Shown piece by piece: positions 1 through 10,600 of a stretch of DNA of 64,000 nucleotides. The translations under genes were made by a program, and so were the position numbers. The notes beneath the pieces were generated by a model, which saw nothing but the letters and a program-made list of their open reading frames with translations, did no database searches and was not told the DNA's origin. This DNA comes from Pomacea canaliculata (Eukaryota; Mollusca; Gastropoda; Architaenioglossa; Ampullariidae), in assembly GCF_003073045.1 (NCBI RefSeq), contig NC_037590.1, positions 22,966,449 to 23,030,448 on the forward strand. The letters run 5' to 3'. Every line of letters begins with the position of its first letter. Position 1 is the first letter of the stretch.

Positions 1-335
1 ATGAGAAGGTTGAGCCTGCTTGCTGTTGCATAGAGAAGCGAACCTGTGTGCGATGTTCGTACCCACTGCTATTCGCAGCTCAGCCTCTGCGTCCACACGA
101 TTTCTGTATTTCGACTTCAGTGCTGCCAATGCTGAAAATCCTTGCTCACACATATACGAAGTTGAAAATGGCAGAAGAACTTTCATTGCTTTCTCAGAAA
201 GCACCGTTGACGCTAATCCAGAATGTTGGCACTGGTGTTGTTTGGAAGACCATTTTCAGGGATTGGTCACTCGAAAGGTCGATGAGCTGCTCTTCTTCTT
301 CCGTGGACAACCCGTTTGTGCTAGGATCAGCCAGA
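1..335 (-). mobile_element. hAT transposase fragment (ZBED5/FAM200-like)
   Basis: Read on the minus strand, this stretch encodes the C-terminal dimerisation region of a domesticated-type hAT transposase. An LIDL motif is followed by FWISVN, then, one frame over, by a KVLLPF...YMCEQGFSALAALKSKYRNR block, which is the hallmark hAT C-terminal signature. The frame breaks between FWISVN and KVLLPF, so it is not functional as it stands. The same block, almost base for base and with the same break, recurs in the element at 42782-43735. The fragment is cut by the window edge on one side and runs into a microsatellite on the other, so its terminal repeats are not visible. It is probably a second copy of that family. 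Confidence 0.75.
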
Positions 336-505
336 AATATATACACATATACACACATACATTCACATACATACACACATATACACATACATTCATATAC
401 ATATTCATACATATACACACATACATACACATATATACACACACATATGCACATACATACACATTCACATACATACACATACATACATATACATACACAT
501 ACACA
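336..505. repeat. ACAT/ACATAC microsatellite
   Basis: About 170 bases of alternating acat/acac/atac units directly abut the hAT fragment. It creates long spurious open frames on both strands (Thr-His-Ile-Tyr or Cys-Val-Tyr-Met rich) that should not be read as genes. Confidence 0.95.
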
Positions 506-1838
506 GTTTTTTGGCGCGTTTTTCTGGTTTTTGTGGAGAGTCTTCATCCAGCGGTTACGGGCGTGAGTCCTCCGCCGTTTGGGGGTGGTACGCGACAGAC
601 CACAGCTAAACAAAACTGATCGTTGACATGTTCTCTCCCTGTTGTACATGCAAATTCGTACCCCCCCCCCCATCCTGTAAATATACAATTATTGATGATA
701 AGATCTGTACAGTCATTGATAACATCCGTCTGTAAACCTTCGTTCAGAAAGTACAAAAACACAAGTCAGAGCTGCTAATTCACACTGAAACGAATCTCTG
801 CTAAGATGTCCTCGTGCTTCGCTAGCTCTTCAGCTTGTGTGTTTCTGTTTGGCTTACAAGCAACTGTAATGCATCACTGGCTTTCTCACTCTGGCCAGTG
901 AACTTCAGACAGGTTTATAAATGATATGGCAAGATACTTGTGGGGCTACAGAAAAGGGGCGGTGAAAGATGGAGCAATAAGGATGGTGCGGATATGTTTT
1001 GTGAGAAGACAAAAAGGATCGGGGGGGGGTTTGGGGGTGTTGACTGCGAAGTACCGTCTAGCCCACTATACTGGGTCTATTAATGACGCGTTTTGAGTGA
1101 GACGAGTGGGTCACTTTGTTGGCAAGTAAAATAGACTGGCAAGACCAGCCTACCACCGCTCACGACAGGCCCAAGTGACAAACCTCGTCAGCTATCCAGT
1201 TGTTTCCCCCGCCATCCTAGCGACCACTAACGCTGGACCAGCCGAGCATGACTGGTATAAGTCGAAGATGAATGAATGTATTTTTAGAGTGTTAATGGAC
1301 GATCAATGTCGACGCATCATATTCCCCGAAGAATATTTGTCGATGTAAAACTTCATTGAATATAAACTCTTCAGTCCCTTAATTCTTGCTGGTCACACGA
1401 TATGCGAATGCAGACACGAATGGCTGGCTTACGAGATTTGAGCATTAATTAGTGGTCGATATTCGAGCTTTCCAGCTGGGGAACAGCGATGGGAAGAAGT
1501 GCGATAATTATTAAGTGGGGATGTTTATGAGGCACGTGGACCCTAGCTTTGTTTTGAGCATGCGCTTTATGAGTTCTCCGCGCTCGAGTCGTCTTTCCCT
1601 CTGTGGTCAATATTTCTGGTGAATACTTCTCATTGCAACAACATGAAGGGAGTGATACAAACTCACTAGCAAACATCGACGTAGCCAACTAATTTAGCAA
1701 ATGGCAATGTTCTGCTAACGACCACTGAACTAAACTCGTTCTCATTAAGCTTTATAGACACTCTCAACTGTGCTTAAGCTGTTAAAGCTGCCTGTCTTGT
1801 TCGGTCTGTGTCTTATATAGTCCAAAGGTGAAAGAAGA
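506..1838. other. Intergenic, no gene recognised
   Basis: No coding exon, RNA gene or mobile element was recognised here. It contains short poly-C and poly-G runs (near 661 and 1021). The last few hundred bases must include the 5' UTR and promoter of the UBC9-like gene that starts at 1839; no TATA box was evident. Confidence 0.6.
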
Positions 1839-4800
1839 ATGACTGGAATCGCTCTTGTACGACTTCATGAGGAAAGGAAGCAATGGAGAAAGGATCATCC
1901 ACACGTGAGAATATTTCATGCTTTTTCTTTTTGCGCCTTCTCCAAACTCCGAATCAAAACATAGTCATCTATTATTGCACTAATCTTCTAATTTCGCGTT
2001 ACTTCGATGTCGTGTTTCTTTGCATTTGGCATCTGTTTTCATGGCTGGATGCCTTGCCAACATATAGTGATATATAGCCTTATTGTTGCTGGATCGGCGT
2101 AAAACGTACAACACCCCGAACCCCATCCTCTATGTCGTGACAGTTTTCGGTATCCAGAGGGGAAATCCGTGTCTTGAAAATAGAAAGATACAGAATAAAA
2201 TATTAAAGACAATTTTGCAGTGTGTGATAAACCATGTACAGTTTAAAGCTTTTACCATCCATCAGATATCTTAATATCTGCTTAAACATTTTCTCACAAG
2301 GTCTCTAGAAGACACAATCATGAAGCTCGAAAGGTTTGATACGAGCAGAGATTTACAGACCTCTGAAATGAATGAAACTTTCATCTAAACAAGCCGTAAA
2401 CAAGCAGATCGAGAGATACCTCCGTCAACAAGATGAATCTCATACAGACTGAGCGTCTGAGCACTGCATGGCAGTAAAACAACATATTAGTGGAAATAGT
2501 CCATGTTCTGCGGATTGAACGATCTACATAAAGTGACAGCTTGTTGCGGGCAAATAAATTAACACAGATTATTAAAGTCACAATGTAAACTTCATGATAA
2601 CCGGCCGACCCCAAAGGAGGTGCTCGAAGAATAAACTATTTGTGTGTAGGTTGGTCAAAATACTGGTTACGCACACATCAACTGGATGTAACTATTATAT
2701 AATAGCAGCAACAGTTGAACAGACATCTCTTTCTCTATGAACATTTTGAGTGGTCAGGTGATGCAACGGTTATAGCGCTCGTCACCAATACAGTGAGGAC
2801 TGGCCATCCTGGGTTCAAACCTCGCCTCGGCTACGCACTGTTCTTTCTCAGTATATTGTACCTGTTCACAGCGCCGGCTGCTTTGCCATTATATTGCCTT
2901 AGCAACTGGCTCGGTGTAAAGCACCTACCCCCAAATGTCTATAGTTAATGAACTAGTAAAGTGGTTTAGGTGATTCATCAATCATTAATTGTAAACATAA
3001 CTGGTGTGGTTTTACACTTTATCGACTAACAGGCCTAGTACAAAGAGACTTTTTACAAATGATATGGATAATGTATTACTTTATTTCTATATTTAGCAAA
3101 GATTCTTTGCAGATTTTTAAACACTAGCTCAAAAATGTTTTGACAGGTTTCAATTCTCACAAAGTCATTTGCAGGTGATGACATGATCTTTCAAGCTTTT
3201 ACAGTACTATTCTCTCCACAACAATCATTCACAGCTTTCTTTCCCAATTTCTTCTCTTTCTCTCTCTCTCTGTGTACATGTGTATTGTAATTAAATGAAT
3301 GCGAATATTCGTAGATGAGGGTTTTCTGAAAATATTTTTTTTTTTCTAGCCCATGTACTGACTAGTCTTGCAATTTGTAGCTTTTGAGCAAAGCAGTTTT
3401 AAAGTGGGTGATCAAAAACTGTGTTCAGTGATATTAAATTTGTTGTTTGGGTCAAGTAAATGTGTAGTCTTATGTCTAAGTCCTTGTTTTGTAAATGTGA
3501 TGCTATATCAAGACACTTGTTTGTAATGTATTCAACATTTTTACAGGGTTTTGTGGCAAAACCACGAAAAAATTCTGATGGAACATTAAATCTCTTTTTT
3601 TGGGAATGCATGATACCTGGAAAGAAAGAGGTTGGTGTTCTAATATATATTTCACTGAAACACATGTTTAGTGATTGTAACTTATTTTCCATCATGAAAT
3701 ATTGAGTCAATAGCTTAGCAAAAGAATTTTTTTCTGGAGAAAATGTTCCCAAAACTATCCCTTTTATTCCTGTTAGTAGTTTTTTGTGTATGCTCTATCT
3801 CCATGTGGTAACACAAACTAAATGATCGGACAGCATGCTATCCATTATTGTGACTATCACTAATGGATTGAATGGATCTAAATATAGTACTATCTATACA
3901 CATATATATAAATTCTTGTTTTACTAATTAAGTTGTTAAAAAAATGGCACTAACATTAACATTTACGTGGAAAAAAATTCACTTCTTTAATGAACAAAAT
4001 CTTTTGCAACTTTCCAAGACCATCTGGGAGGGAGCATTACTCAAGCTGAACATGATTTTTAATGAAGATTATCCAAGCACACCACCCAAGTGTAAGTGTG
4101 AAGACTATATTGTTCTTTGGTCCCAAATTTGGTCTTGACTGGATTAGATTTGACATAGTAATCATAACAATAATTATCAATAACATCAAATTACTTCTGT
4201 CATGTATGCGTGCACACAAAATTGTTGAGAGTATTATTATTATTATTATCAAGAACATGCTTTTTTTTTTTTTTTAAGATGTTGGACAAAGTAATTTTGC
4301 TAAAATTTCTAATACACAGCCTAGTGAAAAGTACCAACTTTCCTTTGAAGGCTGTAAACATATTGCAGGTAAATTCAATCCACCATTGTTCCACCCAAAT
4401 GTTTTTCCGTCTGGTACAGTGTGTCTCTCACTTTTAGATGTTGAAAAAGATTGGAGACCATCGATTTCTGTAAGACAGGTTGGTAATTTGTTTAAATTAT
4501 TGATTGCATTCTCATATCTGACACATTCATTCTTCATGGAACACTAGTTCTTATATATATATATATGAATGATATATTTGATGCACTTAACAATCGTGTA
4601 TTTCTAACCTGTCACAACATTAAGGTAACTATCCTATGAATGTTGAATCCATAATATCTACCTCATTTATATGTTTGAAAAGTAACAGCAATCAATCTGC
4701 ATAGTTCGTTACATATGGTTAACACTTCACAAAATCTGCCCTAAGGAGGGCTCTGAACACATAGCAAATGCATATTCCAAACTTTTTGTCTTGGTGGATT

Positions 4801-5404
4801 GGTTATGAAAGGAAGGAGGATAGAGGAATGGGATGATCAGGAAGATATTTTAAGAAAGGATTGAGAATGTATATTAACTGGCTAAATGTTTAAGCGATTT
4901 CATTTGAACCTTTTTGTTTGTAGAATAGGCTATGAGACAGAGTAAGAAAGGAGAGAGAAAAATCAGTTAAATTTTGATGGTCTTACTATTTAGATACTGG
5001 CTGGAATACAAGAATTGCTGACAGAGCCAAATATCAACGATCCAGCACAGGCAGATGCCTACTCAATCTACATGTAAATTTTTATTTTTCAACTTTTGTA
5101 ATCATCATATAAGAATGATTAATAAAACATGAATGATATCTTAAAAGATCTGTTATTTCAAGAAAGAAGGTGAACAATAACATTTAAATTTGGTCTGGGA
5201 TATGTGTAGGAAAGTGAAATACTTGAGAAAGACATCACATTAATGGAAAATATTATGATGCATACAAATAAGTATATTTGAAACACTAATGTGGGATACT
5301 ACTGTTTTGCTGAAAAATGTTTCAGAAAGGACATTAATGAATACAACAAAAGGGTCAAAGAGGAAGTGAAGAAGAATTTAGATCCATCAATTCCCTTAAA
5401 ATAG
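1839..5404 (+). CDS. UBE2I: UBC9-type SUMO-conjugating enzyme, divergent
   Basis: E2 enzyme that takes SUMO from the SAE1/UBA2 E1 and transfers it to lysines in nuclear proteins. Exons, joined in frame by GT-AG introns: 1839-1904, 3547-3630, 4019-4091, 4369-4478, 4994-5073, 5326-5404, giving 163 aa (human UBC9 is 158). Visible features are the basic N-terminal helix ([10 protein letters not shown]) that contacts E1 and SUMO, the HPN motif with N85, catalytic C93 in SGTVCLSLL, the EKDWRP loop and NDPAQADAY before the last helix. Differences from typical animal UBC9 include IPGKKETIWEGA in place of the usual GKKGTPWEGG, Y87 to F, D100 to E, and a rewritten last helix ending in a five-residue longer tail. 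All introns are kept, so it is not a retrocopy. It is either a fast-evolving ortholog or a lineage-specific paralog. A poly(A) signal follows at 5564. Confidence 0.93.
2050..2115 (+). repeat. Dispersed retroposon tail
   Basis: The stretch with gatatatagccttattgttg and the following ggatcggcgtaaaacgtacaac matches a segment near 26315-26362 (gatatagccctagtgttgct then ggcacggcataaaacacaaac). The shared block looks like the conserved 3' tail of a SINE or LINE family. It lies in intron 1 of the UBC9-like gene. Confidence 0.5.
2740..2850 (+). repeat. tRNA-derived SINE fragment
   Basis: A box A-like segment (gatgcaacggttatagcgct, about 2760-2779) is followed about 50 bases later by a consensus box B (gggttcaaacctcg, near 2811). 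This spacing and motif pair are those of an internal RNA polymerase III promoter in a tRNA-derived SINE. No intact cloverleaf was found, so a functional tRNA gene is unlikely. It sits in intron 1 of the UBC9-like gene. Confidence 0.55.
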
Positions 5405-5563
5405 CAGTGTCCTTGTGAACTGAACTGCTCCAAAAAATATATTGTGGGTATTTCAAGACATAGCAATGGCATAGATTCATCGTTTTGCATGTTTTCACAA
5501 TGGTAATTTCTGTTTATAAACCTGGAAATTCTCTTTACATATATTAAAAATGTTATTTGAATG

Positions 5564-5569
5564 AATAAA
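5564..5569 (+). terminator. Poly(A) signal of the UBC9-like gene
   Basis: Canonical aataaa 160 bases after the stop codon at 5402-5404, followed by a T/GT-rich stretch. It is the first good signal downstream of the stop. Confidence 0.6.
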
Positions 5570-6039
5570 TCTTGTTATGTGATTCTATTAATGTTCTGTA
5601 AGTGAATGCTGCTGAGTTGCATTTTCCTAATTTTTTTTTTTTTTAAACAAGCATTTCAGTTTTTTTCACAAACTTAGTCTCACTTTAGATTTTTCTCTAG
5701 TATCTATTATTGTATTTGTCTAGCATTCTATTTTCGAAATCTCTCTGAATTTTATAATTGTTCTTAATTTTTCCAAATCTCACCTCACTAACACTTTCAT
5801 TACATGACTGTACAGTTTGTCTACACGACTTCTCAGTTGGCATTATTGAATCCCCTGGGTACCCTTAAACTTCCAGCCTGTTTAGCTGACATTTTGAGAA
5901 AACTTTGCCTTTACTATGATTTTGTGAATGCTGACAACCCATCGCTACCGTGCTGGTCGTTGTAAACACCGCCTTTTGAAAAACTCCACCACCTGCTCTG
6001 CCTCATGTCCTTATTCTGCTGACTGTCCCTCGTCACTTT

Positions 6040-6175
6040 TATGTATGTTATTTTCCTGTCCCTTGTATGCTGTCCATGTTTCATTCTTGTTCTTAAGCAC
6101 TAAGAGAATGCTCCTTAGGAGTGTGAGTATGCTCTTTACAGATTTTGCATTTATTATTTATTATTAAATTCTAGA
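6040..6175 (-). repeat. Dispersed repeat family A, copy 1
   Basis: On the minus strand this reads aaagagcatactcacactcc, then taaggagcattctcttagtg, then cttaagaacaagaatgaaac, then atggacagcatacaagggac. The same sequence occurs at 10965-11100 and 14560-14700 on the plus strand. An AT-rich (taat) stretch precedes each copy. The family was not recognised; it behaves like a SINE or a short LINE end. Confidence 0.7.
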
Positions 6176-6479
6176 GATCTATTAGATAGCCAAGGTTCCT
6201 AACCGAAGAAGAAAACGACACATCCATCAAGCTCATTCTAATGGATCCAGGTAGCATGCCTTTCTTTTAAAACAGAAGTAAATTCAAGTTCAAAATTAAT
6301 ATTTTCAAATCAGTTTAATTCATTGAAAGATGCTAATTCTCCAAATTCCAACGAACAATTTGATTCTGTTCAAACTATAAACTTCTCATCCTGCTTATGG
6401 AAAAAGGTCTAGCTTTATTCTTTTGTTTTTTCATTTATCCCTTGATCGGTACCAGCTGACGAGAGGAACTACTGCATAG

Positions 6480-6770
6480 ACACAGTGGCTGACAATATTA
6501 TCACTTATCTCATAATAATAGAGCAGGATGGTGACAAGGGACTTGTACAGTCTGTTCTTGGGAGCAAAACATGAGTGTGTTGATACACCAGACTCTGTCT
6601 AACCTGGCCAAAGCTGTCACTGTCATAATCCTGATGCAGATGTCTGCTGTAGAGCTGCCATCTTTGAAAAGGTAACTCCCAAGTACACCTTCAGCTGCAT
6701 TCCATTCATACAGGTCTCTCTGTTGGTGTTAACCATGACTTTGCTTGTCAGTTTGTGGGCAATTTTTCAT
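6480..6770 (-). mobile_element. Degenerate non-LTR reverse transcriptase fragment
   Basis: The minus strand, with frameshifts, encodes SKVMVN...MNGMQL...VYLGVTFSKDGSSTADI then IRI..VTALARLDRVW and, one frame over, LYKSLVTILLYY. This matches the well-known region of invertebrate endonuclease/reverse-transcriptase LINEs in which a KYLG-type strand is followed by SKDG, ARLDRIW and LYKSLV..ILLYG. It is short, broken and flanked by unrelated sequence. It lies between the UBC9-like and E4F1 genes. Confidence 0.7.
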
Positions 6771-7698
6771 GTCCAGTCCATGATTGATCTTTCGTTGCCC
6801 ATGTCACTTATCTGGCCAGCCTGTACTTTAACATTTCTGGAATTTACTCATATTGACATCATCATCTTTCAAATCATTCAGTAAAGTGTCTAAGCTCTGA
6901 AGTTTTCCCAAGTCTCACAGTCCCACGTTACTCATTAATTTCTAGTAGATGCCTTGTCATTTTTTTTCAGAGCATAACAAACTACTATGGCTTTCAGGGT
7001 GTTGCTCACATTTTTCTACAAAGTTGGTCTTGATGAACAACAACAATGGTGCCCTCACTGCTGTGGTTGTAGCAGCATTATTGATATTATTAAACCTGTA
7101 AAATCGGATTGCATGTTTGGCCACATTCTTAAGTCCCTAATGTCTGCCCCAAACCATTTCCTTTCCTGTGACTGTCACACATGATAGATCCAATGTTTGA
7201 CAATAATTTCCTGGTTAAAGAAACCATTAAAGGAAGCAAACTGCTGGTCCCATCCCATTTCTACCATTCTAAGATGTCTTTTAGAAGGTAGAGCCTGACA
7301 TTCTCTTTATGTTTTACTTTGCCTGATAAATTAGTTCCCCACCACTGTTAAGCGTGAAAAAAAAAATTAAGACTTCCCTCGAGTACCCACTGAAATACAT
7401 CTACCTGCACTGAAAAGCTACGTGCTGTCAGAAGAATCTTTACACTGCTGCCATTTAAATACCTGATCTGTGATGCAATAAATCCACACATAAAAAAGTG
7501 AAAATATTATCAACTTTTACTAATCATCCAAAGTGAAAGTTGCTGAAAATGCTCAAACAACACACGGCACTGCTGTGGCACGACCTCTACAAAAGCCACA
7601 GACACACAGGCACTCATCCATGACAATGATATTGGGTTCTATGAAAAATTATGTTGACACAAACAGTACAGCAGAGTCCTTTGTTGAAGCAATACATG

Positions 7699-10600
7699 CT
7701 AGGAAGGGAGTGACAATGCTGTGATCTGAGAGGATGAGGAAGCCGGGGTACTTGAAGTTGGATCTGCTGTGTCAGAGATGTGCGATTCCACAACTATTTC
7801 TTGTGCCTGGGATTCCACCAAGTCAGGTGACTCCCCTATAGTTTGAGATTCCAAGGTCATTATATGAGAATGTGTTTGAATGGTCTCTGCCTCCTTTTTC
7901 ACAATTGCTTCAGTGTCAACCAGCAAGGCTGTGTGAAGTGGAGCAGCCCCATCATGGTGGTCACTCACCAGACTTACAGAGTCACTTTCTGTCTGCACCA
8001 TGACTGAGCCAGTCTCCACCTCTGTGGCTGACATGTAGGCCACAGCGTGCATGGAATCTGAGTCAGCTGGCATGGTGGCAATGGTCAACCCAGTGCTAGA
8101 GTCAATTATACGAAGGTTGTTGCCTGGCTCTCTGACAACAACATAAGAATTCTCACCATCAACCATTGTATCCAGAATGGCAGCAGGATCAATATCACCC
8201 TCGGTAACTATTTCCACATTTTGAATTTCATCTGCTGCAAGGACCACATATTCTGTTGTCTGCAAATATGACCAAACAAGCACAAAGTGAGGAAATAAAA
8301 GATGCTGAAATTCACACACTAAAGAAAATTTGCTCATGGCCCTGAAACTCCTTCTGCTGCTAAAACAAATTTATAACAGTATAACACTACATAAGTTTTC
8401 ACAATAAAAGAATGACCATCTACTGGCTGATGCTTGTGCCACAAAAGGGTCATCATTCATACTTTTCAGCAGAGTGCTTAATTCTCTGATTGAGAAACAA
8501 ACATAACCCCATCTTACAGCACTTTGCATATTTAGTATCCAAATAGGAACCAAAAGAAAACTAATAATCATGATTTTTAAAGTACCTGATGGTCTTCCTC
8601 ACTAATTTCATTAGTGACTATGTACTGCTGGGTGTCTGCCACGACAGAAGAAAATTCTGCCAGTACAGTGGGTATATCAGAATCATGCTGAGCTTGTTTT
8701 GCCTCTGAGTCTTCAACCTGCAGGTGTGTTAAGCCAGCCTGTCTCTGGCATGGCACTGTTACACAATAATATTTCATATAAATGCATTATTAGCACACAT
8801 ACTTATATATCCACAATAATACTGTATTTGTATTTACATTTAAAGTATTAAAACACATAACCAGAAGTGCTTATTTTAATTGTTCATGCAGCATCTTCAG
8901 AAAGGTACCAAGGCTTGTTCTTTTAAATTTCTATTGTTACCATAACATTTTATGCAGTGTCTCAAGCTGTAAACTCAGTAATCTAGCATCTAAACTTTGC
9001 ACAATATTGAGAATTCATTACTGTGGAAAATATACTAGTAAAAGTTTGACAGTGAAATAAATTTATTAGCGATTCAAGTGAAATCTTGTGAGTCAAACTG
9101 ATGAGAATAAAAAAACAAGGCTCCCACTAAGACAGGATAACAAATGGCCATACATTCTCACCTTTAGCTTTTAGATGTCTGTTAAGTGTGCCATGTTCTG
9201 CAAATCCACGGCCACAGCGATGAACAGTGAAACGGACGTTCTCCTGTATGCATGCGACAGTGACGTTGCAATGAACCTTTCTCACGAAAATGTCTGTGGC
9301 ATATTCGACACTCATATGGGAAGACATCAGAGTGGGTTCTCACATGGACTTTGAGAGCATTCTGCATATGAGAGACAGAGAGAAAATGAGTCAGCATGTT
9401 AACTGGTAGTTCCATCTATACTTTGCATTAACAACCCTGTATGACTTTAATGTCATTCTTATTGTTACCATGTTTGTCATGCAGACATGTAAGTGTGACT
9501 AAGTCTAATTTATGAAAGCACTTTTGTTTCTAACATCTGCTGAGTTGCATATATTTGTGCTATATGCAATATCAACACAATCCATCGGTATCTTTCTATT
9601 TTGACTGCCCACATCCTTGCCTGTACTTTTGTTTTGTTAAGACTTTTTGTGTAATTCTCTCTTGTCTGCTGTCCTGTTTTTTTCTCAACAACCTCCAAAC
9701 TTCATACTCCAAGCAAGCAAACAAGATCATGCAAAATTACTTCTCCATATTCTCCTTTGGTGAATGCATGTTTGCACCCTGAGCATCAACTTACTAGAAT
9801 TCCTTCCCTTGAATGGTGGCAGTGGAGGTGAGGTGCTAAAGGGGAAGTACTTACATGAGTCTTGAAGGCCTTGTCACAAAATGTACAGGCAAATGGCCTG
9901 TCTGAATTATGAATCTTGAGATGTTCCTTGACATGACCAATACGCTTGAAAAGTTTGCCACACACTCCACACTTGAAATTGCGATCATCTGTGTGCACAA
10001 CCAAGTGTTTGTTGAGTGCATCTTTTGTTGTGAAACTCTTGGGGCAAATGGAACAGATGTGTGGTCTGTCACCTGTGAAGCAGACAATCCATGTGAATGC
10101 AAATAAAGTAAAAGCAATTTTCAATTCTGCTTTCTTTGATATGCCTCTAGACATTGAAAAAGCAAATAATGTCTTAAAGCCAATTTAATAAAAATTGTTT
10201 TTACTTATTTACTGGGGGGATGTAATACTATGTTAATGCACTTATTTACTATTTGCTACTTTTTTTGTCAGTAGCAGCTTACTGAAAGGGAAAAGCTTTC
10301 AAAAGAGACATTAAAACAGCAGAAGAATGAGAAAGTGAAACAGACAATTAATCAAGAAATACTAATTCAATGCCCACAGATATGAACTTGAGTTAAAGAT
10401 AGCCACTACTATGGGTCAGTAGCAAAAATAATTTAAAATGTCAACAATACCAATATGGCTGTGGTAATGTGGTACATTTTATGGTTCATTGTAGTTAATA
10501 TAATATAAAGAGCATATCAATTGCACAAGACACCACTGGTGAATTTTAACCTGTGTGACTCTTCATGTGCTGGCGCATGTAGCTGGCACCACGGAAAGCT

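Noticed and set aside
20..688. Long open frames on both strands across 1-690
   Set aside because: They read the reverse of a hAT transposase and then a microsatellite; residues are simple Tyr/His/Thr or Cys/Val/Met repeats.
2760..2830. Functional tRNA gene
   Set aside because: Box A and box B are present but no acceptor stem or anticodon arm can be folded; better explained as a SINE.
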